Shown: positions 27,916-37,404, counted from the stretch's first letter. The stretch is DNA of 64,000 nucleotides from an uncultured Acidobacteriota bacterium (GCA_903832055.1 CAILAC010000009.1:124001-188000), one strand, 5' to 3'. Numbers and translations are program-made. The notes: a model not told the origin generated them from the sequence alone.

Positions 27916-28860
27916 ATGGCTGAACTTCTTCGACCGCGCGCAGCCGCCGTTGGCGTCAAGGCGGCCGTACTTTCGCCTGCCTCAACACCTGATGCTGCCA
28001 AAGTCGGGCGCGGGCTTGCCGCCCTCCGCCAACTCGGCTTTCTGCCCACAGAAGCGCCGCACATGCTTACCCGCGGCCCGCTCTACTTTGCCGGAACCGT
28101 CGAGCAGCGCCTGCTGGACTTGCACGGCGCTTTTGCCGACGACACCGTGCGGCTGATGTTTTCAACCCGCGGCGGGTACGGCTCCAATTACCTGCTCGAT
28201 GGGCTCGACATGGACGTAATCGGCGACCATCCCAAGCCGCTTTTCGGCTACAGCGACCTGACCGCGCTTCAGGTTACCCTCCTCGATACGCTCAATCTGC
28301 CCGCCTTCCACGGCCCGATGGTCTCGCCCGATTTTGGCCGCGAAGACGGTGTCCACCTGCCCAGCCTGCTCGCCGCGCTATCGGGTGAACCATACAAGGT
28401 AGGCAAGGGCGAGGGTCTTCGACTCCTCCGCCCCAGCACCGATGCGATGCCCGTGCGCGGCACGCTCTACGGCGGATGCCTCAGCATTCTCGTGGCTCTT
28501 CTGGGTACGGCGTACGAGCCGCAGACCGAGGGCAAGCTCCTCTTTCTTGAGGATGTATCCGCCAAGCCCTACCAGATTGACCGCATGCTCTGGCAGCTCA
28601 AGCAGGCAGAGAAGCTCGACGGCGTCAAAGGCATCATCTTTGGCGAAATGCTCGATTGCAACTCACCCGGGGCCCGTCCCGAGCTGCTTGAGGAAGTGAT
28701 CCTCAGCGCCCTTGAAGATTTCGACGGACCCATCGTCATCGGCCTGCGCAGCGGCCACGTCTCCCGCGCCAACGTCACGCTGACTTTTGGCGTCGAGGCA
28801 GAGCTGGTCGCTACCATTGACCCGGAACTGCGCCTCCTTGAATCAGCGGTTGACCGTTGA
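27916..28860 (+). CDS. LD-carboxypeptidase (S66 family)
   Basis: A 314-residue serine peptidase of the LdcA/MccF family. The nucleophile elbow RGGYGSNYLLDGLD places Ser at residue 90; Glu (FLEDVSAKPYQIDRML) and His (SGHVSRANVTLTFG) complete the S66 triad. LdcA removes the terminal D-Ala from tetrapeptides in murein recycling. ATG follows the dapF stop without a gap, and the next gene is mpl, whose substrate is the tripeptide LdcA makes. There is no signal peptide, consistent with a cytosolic recycling enzyme. Confidence 0.92.
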   Translation: MAELLRPRAAAVGVKAAVLSPASTPDAAKVGRGLAALRQLGFLPTEAPHMLTRGPLYFAGTVEQRLLDLHGAFADDTVRLMFSTRGGYGSNYLLDGLDMDVIGDHPKPLFGYSDLTALQVTLLDTLNLPAFHGPMVSPDFGREDGVHLPSLLAALSGEPYKVGKGEGLRLLRPSTDAMPVRGTLYGGCLSILVALLGTAYEPQTEGKLLFLEDVSAKPYQIDRMLWQLKQAEKLDGVKGIIFGEMLDCNSPGARPELLEEVILSALEDFDGPIVIGLRSGHVSRANVTLTFGVEAELVATIDPELRLLESAVDR

Positions 28861-28871
28861 CTCGGGCGATA

Positions 28872-30353
28872 ATGAAATCTGTGCCCGATTCGAACGATTC
28901 AAGCAAACTGCAAAAACACATTCACCTGAGCGGCATCTGCGGCACGGCCATGGCTTCGCTGGCCGGGTTGCTGCGCGAAAAAGGTGTCCGCGTCACCGGC
29001 TCCGATGCTGCTGCTTACCCCCCGATGTCGGACCAGCTCCGCGCGATGGGCATCGACGTCGCCCAGCCTTATGCGGCCGAAAACCTTGATTCCAGACCGG
29101 ATATGGTCGTCATCGGCAACGCCCTTTCGCGCGGCAACCCAGAGGTCGAGCGCATTCTCGACGAGCGTATCCCCTTCACCTCAATGGCCGCAGTCTTGAA
29201 GGAAGAGTTCCTTGCCGGGCGCCAGTCACTGGTAGTCGCGGGAACCCATGGCAAGACCACGACCACCAGCATGCTCGCCTGGATATACCAGACGGCGGCG
29301 CGATGGAATCCTCAATTTGAGCCGTCATTTCTCATTGGCGGCGTCGCTGAAAATTTTGGCACCAGCTATCAACTGCGCCCGACCCGCCCCTTTCTACTCG
29401 AGGGCGATGAGTACGACACAGCGTTTTTCGATAAAGGGCCCAAGTTTCTGCACTACTTTCCCGATGGGCTGATTCTCACCAGCGTCGAGTTTGACCACGC
29501 CGATATCTACGCCGATCTTGAGCAGGTCAAGACGGCCTTCAAGCGCCTGGTGAATCTGGTGCCGCGCCGTGGAATCATCATCGCCTACGACGGTAGCGCC
29601 AATGTGACCGAGTGCGCTAGCCACGCCTTCTGCCCCGTCGAGCGGTACGGATTCACGCCGGGGGCCGACTGGCGCATCGAGAATCTCCGTCACAAAGGTG
29701 GAAAAAGCCTTTGGAATGTTCACCATGACGGTAAGGTCTGGGCGGCGCTCGAAATGTCGCTGGCGGGCGAGCACAACGCGCTCAACGCAACTGCCGCTGC
29801 CGCTCTGGCGGCAAGCCAGGGTGTGCCGACAGAGGCGATTCAGGCGGCGCTGGCCAGCTTTCGCAGTGTGAAGCGGCGGCTTGAGGTGCGGGCGGTCATC
29901 GATGGCGTGACGATCATTGACGACTTCGCGCATCACCCGACGGCGATTCGAGAGACGCTGCGGGCCCTGCGCCAGTCGTACCCAGATGCGCGGCTATGGG
30001 CAGTGCTGGAGCCGCGCTCAAACACCCTGCGGCGCAACGTATTTCAGACGGAACTTGTTGACAGCCTTGGGCTTGCAGACCGCGTCATCATGGCCGCCGT
30101 CTACCAGCAGGTGCGCATTCCAGATGGAGAGCGGCTGCATCCGGAGCAGGTAATCGCCGCGCTGAACGCCGGTGGCACGCCAGCCGAGCTCTGCGCTGAC
30201 GTGGCCGCAATTGTCGATTCGCTCACCCGGCAGGTCAAGCCGGGGGATGTTGTAGCCATTTTGTCGAACGGCGGCTTTGATGGAATCTATGAAAAGCTGC
30301 CGGTGGAACTGTTAAAGCAAAATGGGAGAAACGGGCCAAAGCATGATTCGTAA
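28872..30353 (+). CDS. mpl: UDP-N-acetylmuramate:L-alanyl-gamma-D-glutamyl-meso-diaminopimelate ligase
   Basis: Mpl reattaches recycled murein tripeptide to UDP-MurNAc in the cytosol. The protein has 493 residues from ATG 28872; a TTG at 28857 overlapping the previous stop is an alternative. Features: N-terminal Rossmann HLSGICGTAMASLAGLL, the ATP P-loop AGTHGKTTTTSMLAW near residue 125, central EGDEYDTAFFD and FDHADIY of Mur ligases, and C-terminal DDFAHHPTAI. It follows LD-carboxypeptidase directly and overlaps plsC, within a recycling operon. Confidence 0.95.
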   Translation: MKSVPDSNDSSKLQKHIHLSGICGTAMASLAGLLREKGVRVTGSDAAAYPPMSDQLRAMGIDVAQPYAAENLDSRPDMVVIGNALSRGNPEVERILDERIPFTSMAAVLKEEFLAGRQSLVVAGTHGKTTTTSMLAWIYQTAARWNPQFEPSFLIGGVAENFGTSYQLRPTRPFLLEGDEYDTAFFDKGPKFLHYFPDGLILTSVEFDHADIYADLEQVKTAFKRLVNLVPRRGIIIAYDGSANVTECASHAFCPVERYGFTPGADWRIENLRHKGGKSLWNVHHDGKVWAALEMSLAGEHNALNATAAAALAASQGVPTEAIQAALASFRSVKRRLEVRAVIDGVTIIDDFAHHPTAIRETLRALRQSYPDARLWAVLEPRSNTLRRNVFQTELVDSLGLADRVIMAAVYQQVRIPDGERLHPEQVIAALNAGGTPAELCADVAAIVDSLTRQVKPGDVVAILSNGGFDGIYEKLPVELLKQNGRNGPKHDS

Positions 30354-31062
30354 CTTGTTGTTATTGCTGGTAGTTGCGGGTCTAGCGCTGCCCACTGCGG
30401 CGATCTTTTTTCCGTGGTGTCTCATCACCGGCGACGTGATGCCGCTCTACCGGGCCAGCTTTTTCATTGTTCGCCTGGGATTCAAACTGGCAGGGATTCG
30501 GCTGCAGGTGGAGGGGTTGGAGAACATTCCTGCGGGTCAGGCCTGTATTTTCATGGCCAATCATGTTTCGAATCTTGACCCGCCGGTCCTAACGGCGTGC
30601 ATTCCCGGTCGGACTTCAGTCTTTTACAAGAAGTCGCTGGGAAAGCTTCCGCTGTTGGGTTACGCGATGCGTCTGGCGGAGTTTGTGCCGGTGACTCGCA
30701 ACGGAAGTCTCATTGCGGCCCAGGAAAGTACGCGCCAGGCGCAGGCTGTGCTGGCTAAAGGCATTCATATCACCACCTTCGTCGAGGGGACACGCTCACG
30801 GGACGGGCGTTTACTGCCCTTCAAGAAGGGGCCGTTTTTCCTGGGCATGCAGTCGGGCGCGCCGTGCATTCCGGTTTCGATTTCTGGAACTGAGACGATG
30901 ATGGGCCGGGGTAGCCAGCTGGTGCAGCCGGGGGTGGCGCGTGTGGTCTTTCACCCGGCAGTCTATCCGGCCAGCGTCGCAGACCGGGATGAGCTGCTCA
31001 AGTTGGTGAGAGCCGCGATTGCCTCAGGGCTCCCGGAGTGGATGCGCGGCGCCTCGGTCTAG
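30343..31062 (+). CDS. plsC: 1-acyl-sn-glycerol-3-phosphate acyltransferase
   Basis: This enzyme acylates lysophosphatidate to phosphatidate at the inner membrane. It has 239 residues from ATG 30343, which overlaps mpl by 11 bases; an in-frame ATG at 30322 is possible. An N-terminal TM segment (NLLLLLVVAGLALP) precedes the NHVSNLDPP motif (NHx4D) and the EGTRSRDGRLLPFKKG motif, with a PCIPV motif later. It is the last gene of the dapF-ldcA-mpl-plsC run. Confidence 0.92.
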   Translation: MIRNLLLLLVVAGLALPTAAIFFPWCLITGDVMPLYRASFFIVRLGFKLAGIRLQVEGLENIPAGQACIFMANHVSNLDPPVLTACIPGRTSVFYKKSLGKLPLLGYAMRLAEFVPVTRNGSLIAAQESTRQAQAVLAKGIHITTFVEGTRSRDGRLLPFKKGPFFLGMQSGAPCIPVSISGTETMMGRGSQLVQPGVARVVFHPAVYPASVADRDELLKLVRAAIASGLPEWMRGASV

Positions 31063-31141
31063 GCGACCCCTGAAGTCGTGATTCGCGGCAGTACGCTGCG
31101 TGGTCCACAACTGCCAGGGTCACTCTCAACTCAAGGGGACT

Positions 31142-31867
31142 CTATTTGAGGATGGCGTTATAGCCGTCCGAGAGCAGCTTCTGACGCATGGCCGCAGCAT
31201 CAGCGCGCGCGGCGAAGGGTCCAACCTGGACGTGCATGAGCGGGTCGCCGGTGTCATGACGGACGGTGACGGAGTAGCCACGTTTGCGGAGCGCGCCCAC
31301 AAGTACGTCGGCGTCGGCGGGGTTAGAGACGGCGGCGATCTGGACCATGTAGCCATTCTGGACCGACGCAACCGTATTTGGCGTCAATTTAGACGGAGTC
31401 GGGTTTGGTACAGTCTTGGCCTGCTGTGGGGTCGCAACCGGTGGTGGAGGCGTGTGCGCAGCGGCTTTCTCTTCGACCGGGGCCGCAGCCTGTTCAGTCG
31501 ATGCGGCAGTGGAAGTGTCGGAGAGGGTTGCATCTGTCGACTCGGCAGGGGTGGCAGGGGCGGTTGATGCCGCCTTACCACTCTGGCCGGCGGAGGGCTT
31601 TGCCTGTCCGTTACTGCTGAAGAGCGAGCCGGCTGGCGCGGCGGGATTGCTGGCGGTTTGCGCGGAGTCGGCGGGAGCGCGGCGGCCGAGAGTATAGCCA
31701 AGGGCAAAGAAGAGTCCGCATACCAGCACCAGGCCAAAGAAGATGGCGAGCAGGGTGCCGGAGCCGAGGGTCAGCTCCCGGTCTTGACGGCCTGGGCGCG
31801 AGGACGCCGACCGCCGGGGATGGTAGTCGAGCCCCTCTTCCTCTTCTTCTTCAAAAGCAGCACTCAT
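31142..31867 (-). CDS. SPOR-domain membrane protein
   Basis: A 241-residue bitopic protein: acidic N-terminus (a run of Glu), one TM segment near residues 38-60 (LLAIFFGLVLVCGLFFALGY), a long Ala/Pro/Thr-rich periplasmic linker, and a C-terminal SPOR domain (about residues 168-241, starting YMVQIAAVSNPADADVL). SPOR domains bind denuded glycan strands at division septa. It follows slipin by 21 bases on the minus strand. Confidence 0.88.
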   Translation of the reverse strand: MSAAFEEEEEEGLDYHPRRSASSRPGRQDRELTLGSGTLLAIFFGLVLVCGLFFALGYTLGRRAPADSAQTASNPAAPAGSLFSSNGQAKPSAGQSGKAASTAPATPAESTDATLSDTSTAASTEQAAAPVEEKAAAHTPPPPVATPQQAKTVPNPTPSKLTPNTVASVQNGYMVQIAAVSNPADADVLVGALRKRGYSVTVRHDTGDPLMHVQVGPFAARADAAAMRQKLLSDGYNAILK

Positions 31868-31888
31868 TCAGAGATTCCTGCTTTTAGT

Positions 31889-32689
31889 TTACGACTGTTG
31901 CGCGTCGATGTGAGCGTGGGGTGTTGCTCCTTTTGGTATGGCGTCGCGCACCAGCGAAAGCAGATCGACCGGCAGGGGGAAGATGATGGTGGTGTTCTTC
32001 TCCACGCCGATCTCGGTCAGGGTCTGCAGGTAGCGCAGTTGCATGGTCAGCGGCTCGGTGGCCAGCAGGTGGGCTGCCTCGACGAGCTTTTGCGCAGCGT
32101 CGAATTCGCCGCCTGCATGAATGATCTTCGACCGCTTTTCGCGCTCCGCCTCGGCCTGCTTGGCCATGGCGCGGAGCATCTGCTCGGGCAGATCGACCTG
32201 CTTGACCTCAACGGAGAGCACTTTGACGCCAAAGGGCTCGGTGCGCTGATCGATGATGCCCTGGATGCGGAGGTTGAGCTTGTCGCGGTGGCTGAGCAGT
32301 TCGTCGAGTTCAACCTCGCCGAGGACGGAGCGCAGCGTGGTCTGTGCAAACTGCGATGTCTGGTAGGCGTAGTTCTCTACTTTGACGACGGCCAGTGTGG
32401 GGTCGAGGACGCGCAGGGTGGCAACAGCATTGACCTTGATGGTGACGTTGTCACGGGTGATGACGTCCTGCGGGGGAATCTCCATGACCTGCTGGCGGAG
32501 CGAGATGCGGACGATCTGGTCGAGCGGGCGAAAGACCAGGATGATGCCGGGGCCTTTGGGCTCGGGCAGCGCGCGGCCAAGGCGAAAGATAACGCCGCGC
32601 TCATATTCGCGGAGGATCTTGATGGAATTCAACAGGTAGAGGGCGACGATGACGGCGAAGACGAGGAAGGGAAATCCGGTGAATGGCAT
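31889..32689 (-). CDS. Slipin (stomatin/SPFH-family) membrane protein
   Basis: A 266-residue protein with an N-terminal hydrophobic anchor ([16 protein letters not shown]) and an SPFH/band-7 domain ([31 protein letters not shown]) followed by a helical region rich in Ala and Glu ([17 protein letters not shown]). Slipins oligomerise in the membrane and pair with NfeD-type proteases, which lie directly upstream here (19-base gap). They are thought to organise membrane microdomains or quality control. Confidence 0.92.
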   Translation of the reverse strand: MPFTGFPFLVFAVIVALYLLNSIKILREYERGVIFRLGRALPEPKGPGIILVFRPLDQIVRISLRQQVMEIPPQDVITRDNVTIKVNAVATLRVLDPTLAVVKVENYAYQTSQFAQTTLRSVLGEVELDELLSHRDKLNLRIQGIIDQRTEPFGVKVLSVEVKQVDLPEQMLRAMAKQAEAEREKRSKIIHAGGEFDAAQKLVEAAHLLATEPLTMQLRYLQTLTEIGVEKNTTIIFPLPVDLLSLVRDAIPKGATPHAHIDAQQS

Positions 32690-32708
32690 GATTTTTCAGT
32701 GCTCCTGC

Positions 32709-34145
32709 TCAGGACGGATTGTACTTGAGTTCCGAGTGATTCGCGGGAAGTAGTTCCACTTGCAAGGTGTCGCCCTGGTGGCCGGTGACTTTGACTTTCG
32801 CTTGAGCGGGGAGGGGAACCGGGGAGGTGGCTTGCCAGATTTCGCCCTGGACGAGAATGTGCCCCAGAACGTGCCCGGTGGGCAGGGCGGAGATATCCTC
32901 CATGGCGACGGCGGCGGAGCCGACCAGGGCTGCGGGGCCGATGAGCGACTTGTTGCGCTTGGCGCGGATCGCAAGCCGCAGCAGGACGACGCTAATGCCG
33001 CCGAAGGCAAGCGCAAGAGAGACGGCGAGCCAGGGGTGGACGGCCATCTCCGGGATGGGCGCGTCGACCAGGGTGAGCGTGCCAAAGACGAGGCAGGTGA
33101 TGCCGGCCAGGGCGAGCGCTCCGTGGCTGGTGAACTTGACCTCAAGGATGATGAGGACCGCGGCAGCGATGAGCAGCAGGATGGCGGTGTGGCGGATGGG
33201 GAGCAGGTTGAGCGAGAAGACGCCGAGCAGGACGAGAACGGTGCCGAGTGCGCCGGGGACGATGGTGCCGGGCGTATTGAACTCCAGATAGACGAGCAGG
33301 GCACCGGCGACAAGGAGGAGGAGGGCGAGATTGGGGTCAGCGAGCAGGCTGAGCAGGCGCTCGCGGACCGTGGGCTCGATAGTGACAAGCTGGGCGTTCG
33401 CCAGACGCATGGTCAGGGTGGATTTGTCGGTGCGGGTGATGGTTTTGCCGTCGATGGCGGCCAAGAGCTGGGATTCGCTGGCGGCAGTGAGGTCGATGAG
33501 GTGCTGGGCGAGGGCTTCGTCGGCGGAGAAGGATTTGGAGTTGCGGACAGCTTCTTCGGCGAGGGTGGCGTTGCGGCCGCGGCTGCTGGAGTAGGAGCGC
33601 AGGAAGGCGGCTGCGTCATTCTCCATTTTCATCTTCATCGTTTCGTCGGGCACGCTGCCAGAGGCGAGGACGGGGTGGGCTGCTCCGGCGTTGGTGCCGG
33701 GGGCCATGGCGGCGATGTCGGCGGCCTCCAGAATGAAGAATCCGGCGGACCCGGCACGGGCCCCGGCGGGGGCGATGGAGACGATGACCGGCACCGGGGA
33801 CGTGAGGATGGCGCCCACCATGTGGCGGGTGGAGTCGAGGAGGCCGCCGGGGGTGTCGAGCTCGACGAGCAGGGCGGCGGCGTGGTCGCGGCTGGCCTGA
33901 GCGAGGGCGCGGTCAAGCCGGGCGGCGGAGATGGGCTGGATGGTGTCCCGGATTTCGAGGCGGTAGACGAGTGGGGCAGACTGGGGCGCAGGTTGGGCCG
34001 AGGCTGCCTTGGCCAGGGCCAGAAGGAGAATCAGGAGGAAATATTGCAGATTGCGATATCTGAGCAGTCTTTTGGTCGAAGAGAAGGGGAAAAGGAGGGG
34101 GGGTGGGGGGGGGATGTTTGGGCAATTTGACCAGTTCACGGGCAT
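32709..34145 (-). CDS. NfeD family / membrane-bound ClpP-class serine protease (slipin partner)
   Basis: A 478-residue protein: signal peptide (QYFLLILLLALAKAASAQ), a ClpP-class protease domain with LDTPGGLLDSTRHMV and the presumed Ser in GARAGSAGFF, a Lys candidate in NSKSFSADEAL, then four TM segments (about 255-385) and a C-terminal NfeD OB-fold (LPTGHVLGHILVQGEIW). In the archaeal homologue a Ser-Lys dyad cleaves stomatin C-termini. It lies upstream of slipin as usual. ATG 34145 follows AGAGGGG. Codons 10-17 sit in a C9-A-C7 tract (34097-34113), a likely slippage site. Without that N-terminus the signal peptide has no ATG. Confidence 0.9.
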   Translation of the reverse strand: MPVNWSNCPNIPPPPPLLFPFSSTKRLLRYRNLQYFLLILLLALAKAASAQPAPQSAPLVYRLEIRDTIQPISAARLDRALAQASRDHAAALLVELDTPGGLLDSTRHMVGAILTSPVPVIVSIAPAGARAGSAGFFILEAADIAAMAPGTNAGAAHPVLASGSVPDETMKMKMENDAAAFLRSYSSSRGRNATLAEEAVRNSKSFSADEALAQHLIDLTAASESQLLAAIDGKTITRTDKSTLTMRLANAQLVTIEPTVRERLLSLLADPNLALLLLVAGALLVYLEFNTPGTIVPGALGTVLVLLGVFSLNLLPIRHTAILLLIAAAVLIILEVKFTSHGALALAGITCLVFGTLTLVDAPIPEMAVHPWLAVSLALAFGGISVVLLRLAIRAKRNKSLIGPAALVGSAAVAMEDISALPTGHVLGHILVQGEIWQATSPVPLPAQAKVKVTGHQGDTLQVELLPANHSELKYNPS

Positions 34146-34477
34146 TTCCCCTCTGCACTTCTATTGTGCGCTTTCCGGAGTTAATTGTGTGCAACGGCAG
34201 TCATTGAAGTATTTGGGAGGGATGAGGCGGTTACAGAATTCCTGTTCTGATCCGCTTTTTCGAAGCGTCCGCGTGCACAAAGAAGCCGGGCTGGCAAAAA
34301 GGGCGTTTTCCGCTACAAACCCTGCAGGCATGAAATGTGGAAGCTCAATGCGCGCGTTGACCTGTTGGCAACTTTCATCAGTGTTCGTGGTAGAGTCTGT
34401 TATCACGCTGGACTTCGAAGCTCTATTTGCCACCGAGGCAGGCGAACCACATTCCACCTGCCTTACTCAGGATTGCG
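34146..34477. other. 332-bp divergent intergenic region
   Basis: This lies between the NfeD-type gene and the alpha/beta hydrolase. It is less GC-rich than the genes. A TTGACC hexamer occurs at about 34358, but no convincing -10 follows at the right distance. No RNA gene is visible. Confidence 0.35.
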
Positions 34478-35425
34478 ATGAAGAAACGAATTCTGACGAT
34501 TTGCTGCGCGATGGTGAGTGCGCTGCCATCTTGCCAACTGCCCATCGCAGCTCAGAAGCAGCCCAGCAATCTTCCGAGCGCCATCTTCGTCGATCCGCCG
34601 CGCGATGCCGCGAACCCAACGCGCAATGAAGCCGTATGGATTCCGAGCGGCGGCGTGCTGATGAACGGCGTAATGTACGCTTCAGCAGGGACCGGAAACC
34701 ACCCCACCGTTCTGAATCTGCACGGTACCCCGGGCAACGAACAAAACATGGACATCGCGCAAGCGCTGCGCCGCGTGGGATACAACGTGCTCTCATTTCA
34801 TTACCGAGGTTCCTGGGGTAGCCCAGGAAAATTCACGCAAGCCGGCGGCGTCGACGATGCTGTCGCAGCGCTTGCCTTCCTGCAGGATCCCACCATCGCA
34901 GCCAAGTTTCACATTGATACGAAGCGCATCATCGTGATTGGCCACAGTTATGGAGGCTTCGCAGCTGTGCGCCTTGCCTCAGCACACCCAGATATTGCCG
35001 CGCTCGTGCTTCTCGCGCCATGGAATCCGGCGCTGGATATTCCGCTTTTTACCGTACCTCGGGAAAAATTCGCTGCCGCGGCTCACAGCATTTTCGACGA
35101 TGATGAGGGCAGGATGGGTGGTTACACCGATGTAGATATGGCCAGGGAAATTCTGACGCCGGGGTACGACTGGCGTCTCGAAACCAGCGCGGAAAGCATC
35201 AAGAAATTGCCGATCCTCATCGTAAGCGCGAAACATGACACCGCCGACGACGAAGGCACCGAGCTGGCCGACGCGCTGGGTCATTTGCACGCAGCGGATC
35301 TCACCACAATATCGATGGATACGGATCACCCCTTTTCGGATCATCGGATTGCGCTCGAGAAAGAGATTCTCAACTGGTTACAGCAGCGAAACCCCCGGTT
35401 GGCAACCGGCGCAAATTCTCGCTGA
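34478..35425 (+). CDS. Secreted alpha/beta hydrolase
   Basis: From ATG 34478 (CAGGA upstream) it has 315 residues with a signal peptide (MKKRILTICCAMVSALP, then a Cys and AAQ). The alpha/beta fold shows LNLHGTPGNEQ (oxyanion region), the nucleophile elbow GHSYGG with Ser157, an Asp in KHDTADDEG and His in DTDHPFSDHR. The Cys at about residue 20 could make it a lipoprotein, but the lipobox fit is poor. An esterase or peptidase of the S9/dienelactone-hydrolase-like group is likely; the substrate is unknown. Confidence 0.82.
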   Translation: MKKRILTICCAMVSALPSCQLPIAAQKQPSNLPSAIFVDPPRDAANPTRNEAVWIPSGGVLMNGVMYASAGTGNHPTVLNLHGTPGNEQNMDIAQALRRVGYNVLSFHYRGSWGSPGKFTQAGGVDDAVAALAFLQDPTIAAKFHIDTKRIIVIGHSYGGFAAVRLASAHPDIAALVLLAPWNPALDIPLFTVPREKFAAAAHSIFDDDEGRMGGYTDVDMAREILTPGYDWRLETSAESIKKLPILIVSAKHDTADDEGTELADALGHLHAADLTTISMDTDHPFSDHRIALEKEILNWLQQRNPRLATGANSR

Positions 35426-35908
35426 GGGGCCCGGCGCCACGCAATAGAGCCAAATCGCTGCCCCTTTTAGTCGGGTTAACTCCCGGGCACCCTGCGTTGT
35501 TACGCGGCCTGCACGGTGACGCAGCCGCATTCGCAGTGCACGAACAACCTCTAATTGGCGGAAAATCGTTGAGAAACTCATCGACGCCGGATTCGCACCG
35601 AAATGTCTGCAGTCCGGAAGTGATTCGTTTGGGAACAGCGGCAAAGTACCTGATTTCCTGCCTCATTCTGGTCAGGGTGATGAGCGGAGTATCCCGGCAG
35701 ACTCGACTCTGGTTCTGCCGGAAGTGCTCTGCACGATTGCGGCCGCGTCACCGCCTGGCGAGACCTCGTTTGTCATTCGACCGCCATCCCTGGGGCATGA
35801 GATGATGCTTGACTACTGGGAACTCGGGCTCGAAAGTGGCACCACATTTTCGATGCTTTTAGTTTGCCATTGAAGAGGCAACCAACTTTACAGGGGGATC
35901 GCACAGCC
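35426..35908. other. 483-bp gap between alpha/beta hydrolase and oxidoreductase genes
   Basis: Apart from the possible remnant frame at 35520-35873, nothing firm is seen here. No transposase, tRNA or terminator-type hairpin was found. The 3' end carries AGGGGG, the ribosome site of the next gene. Confidence 0.4.
35520..35873 (+). pseudogene. Possible decayed coding remnant
   Basis: An open frame of 117 codons without a plausible start (no ATG before 35802) and preceded by a stop at 35517. It reads with protein-like composition, for example WRKIVEKLIDAGFAPKCL and SLGHEMMLDYWELGLESG. I recognise no family. It may be the 3' part of a lost gene, or chance. Confidence 0.25.
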
Positions 35909-37297
35909 ATGAAGACGTCCATGCAAGTCTCGGAGTCTCGCCGTGAATTCATTAAAAACACGGGCAAATTTGCCGCGGTTTCGGCTTTGGCCAATGTGGC
36001 CATTCCCGCGGTCCACGCATCCGGCAGCGACGTGATTCAGATCGCCCTGGTCGGCTGTGGTGGGCGTGGCGGTGGCGCAGCAGCCAACGCACTGTCGGTC
36101 AGGCGCGGCCCTGTCAAGCTGGTTGCCATGGCCGACATCTTTCCCGATCGCCTGCAGAAGGACCTGACCCGGTTACAGACTGAGTTTGCCGGCAAAGTAG
36201 ATGTGCCGCGCGATCGACAGTTCATCGGCTTCGACGCTTATCAGAAGGCCATGGATTGCCTGAGGCCGGGCGACATCGTCATTTTCGCGACGCCGCCGGC
36301 GTTTCGATGGGTGCATTTCTCTTACGCCATTCAAAAGGGTCTGCATGTCTTTATGGAGAAGCCGCTTACGGTGGACGGGCCCACGAGCAAGCGCATGTTC
36401 AAGCTGGGGCAAGAGGCCCAGGCCCGGAACCTGAAGGTCGGTGTGGGGCTGATGTCGCGTCACAACCGGGCGATGGAGGAACTGGCCAGGCGTGTTCACG
36501 ATGGCGAGATTGGCGAGATCATTCTGCAGCGCGGTTACCGGATGCACGGGCCGGGCGGATATTTCAACTCGTTGCCAAAGCCGGCCGGAATCACCGACCT
36601 GCTTTACCAGATCCAGCGCTTCCACAGCTTCATCTGGGCCAGCGGCGGCTGCTTCAACGACTTCTACATCCACCTGATCGATCAGTTGGGGTGGATGAAG
36701 AACCAGTGGCCGGTGAAGGCGCAGGCGCTCGGCGGCCGGCATTACCGCACCAGTCCTGAAGGAATCGTGTATGTAGATCAGAATTTCGACACATACTCAG
36801 TGGAATACACCTATTCCGATGGCACCAAGTTCTTCTTCGACGGGCGCACGATCGCCGGATGCGAACCAATCTATTCCAGTTTCCTGCAGGGCACCAAAGG
36901 GTCGGGAGTAGCCTCGAAGGAAGGCGATTGCGGGCAGCCGTCAAGCCTGTATGCAAGCCAGGACCTGAGCTCAAAGATATTGTGGGAATCCAAGGTGAAG
37001 CTGGAGGAGCAGGACCCCTATCAAAACGAATGGAATGATTTGGTTGACGCCATTCGAGACGATAAACCCTACAACGAGGTGCAACGCGGGGTAGAAGCCA
37101 GCCTGGTTTCGAACATGGGCCGCATGGCCGCCCACACTGGCCGGGAGGTGACCTATGAGCAGATCCTCAACTCTGACTTTGAAATGTCGCCAAACACGGA
37201 CAAGTTCACCATGGATTCCGCAGCGCCACTCGTTGCTGATGCCAACGGCCGCTACCCGGTGCCGCAGCCGGGGATTGTGACCTCGCGCGAATACTGA
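35909..37297 (+). CDS. Tat-exported Gfo/Idh/MocA-family NAD(P)-dependent oxidoreductase
   Basis: From ATG 35909 (AGGGGG upstream) it has 462 residues. The N-terminus is a Tat signal: SRREFIKN followed by an Ala-rich hydrophobic stretch to about residue 37. Then comes a Rossmann NAD-binding domain (IALVGCGGRGGGAAANAL), the family Lys motif MEKPLTVDG near residue 150, and the C-terminal alpha/beta substrate domain. Such exported members carry tightly bound NADP and act on sugars (glucose-fructose oxidoreductase or glycosidase-like types). The true substrate is unknown. A palindrome lies directly after the stop. Confidence 0.9.
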   Translation: MKTSMQVSESRREFIKNTGKFAAVSALANVAIPAVHASGSDVIQIALVGCGGRGGGAAANALSVRRGPVKLVAMADIFPDRLQKDLTRLQTEFAGKVDVPRDRQFIGFDAYQKAMDCLRPGDIVIFATPPAFRWVHFSYAIQKGLHVFMEKPLTVDGPTSKRMFKLGQEAQARNLKVGVGLMSRHNRAMEELARRVHDGEIGEIILQRGYRMHGPGGYFNSLPKPAGITDLLYQIQRFHSFIWASGGCFNDFYIHLIDQLGWMKNQWPVKAQALGGRHYRTSPEGIVYVDQNFDTYSVEYTYSDGTKFFFDGRTIAGCEPIYSSFLQGTKGSGVASKEGDCGQPSSLYASQDLSSKILWESKVKLEEQDPYQNEWNDLVDAIRDDKPYNEVQRGVEASLVSNMGRMAAHTGREVTYEQILNSDFEMSPNTDKFTMDSAAPLVADANGRYPVPQPGIVTSREY

Positions 37298-37298
37298 G

Positions 37299-37324
37299 CC
37301 CAGGTCTCAGAGACGAGACCTGGG
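37299..37324. repeat. Palindromic intergenic repeat, copy A
   Basis: Perfect 10-bp arms CCCAGGTCTC / GAGACCTGGG with a 6-base loop, followed by GGCATCC. It starts right after the stop of the oxidoreductase gene. It shares arms and trailing GGGCA(C/T) with copies B and C, and might also stop transcription. Confidence 0.8.
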
Positions 37325-37404
37325 GCATCCGACCATGACCGGGTTTGTAACTCGGAAAGGGAAGTGTTGTCTTTCGTGACCAACGGTATCTGGCTTGGAG
37401 AGAC

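Noticed and set aside
32760-34130. 456-codon plus-strand frame opposite the NfeD-type gene
   Set aside because: Gly/Asp/Glu-rich antisense shadow with no domain features; the minus-strand protein has a signal peptide, TM helices and known motifs.
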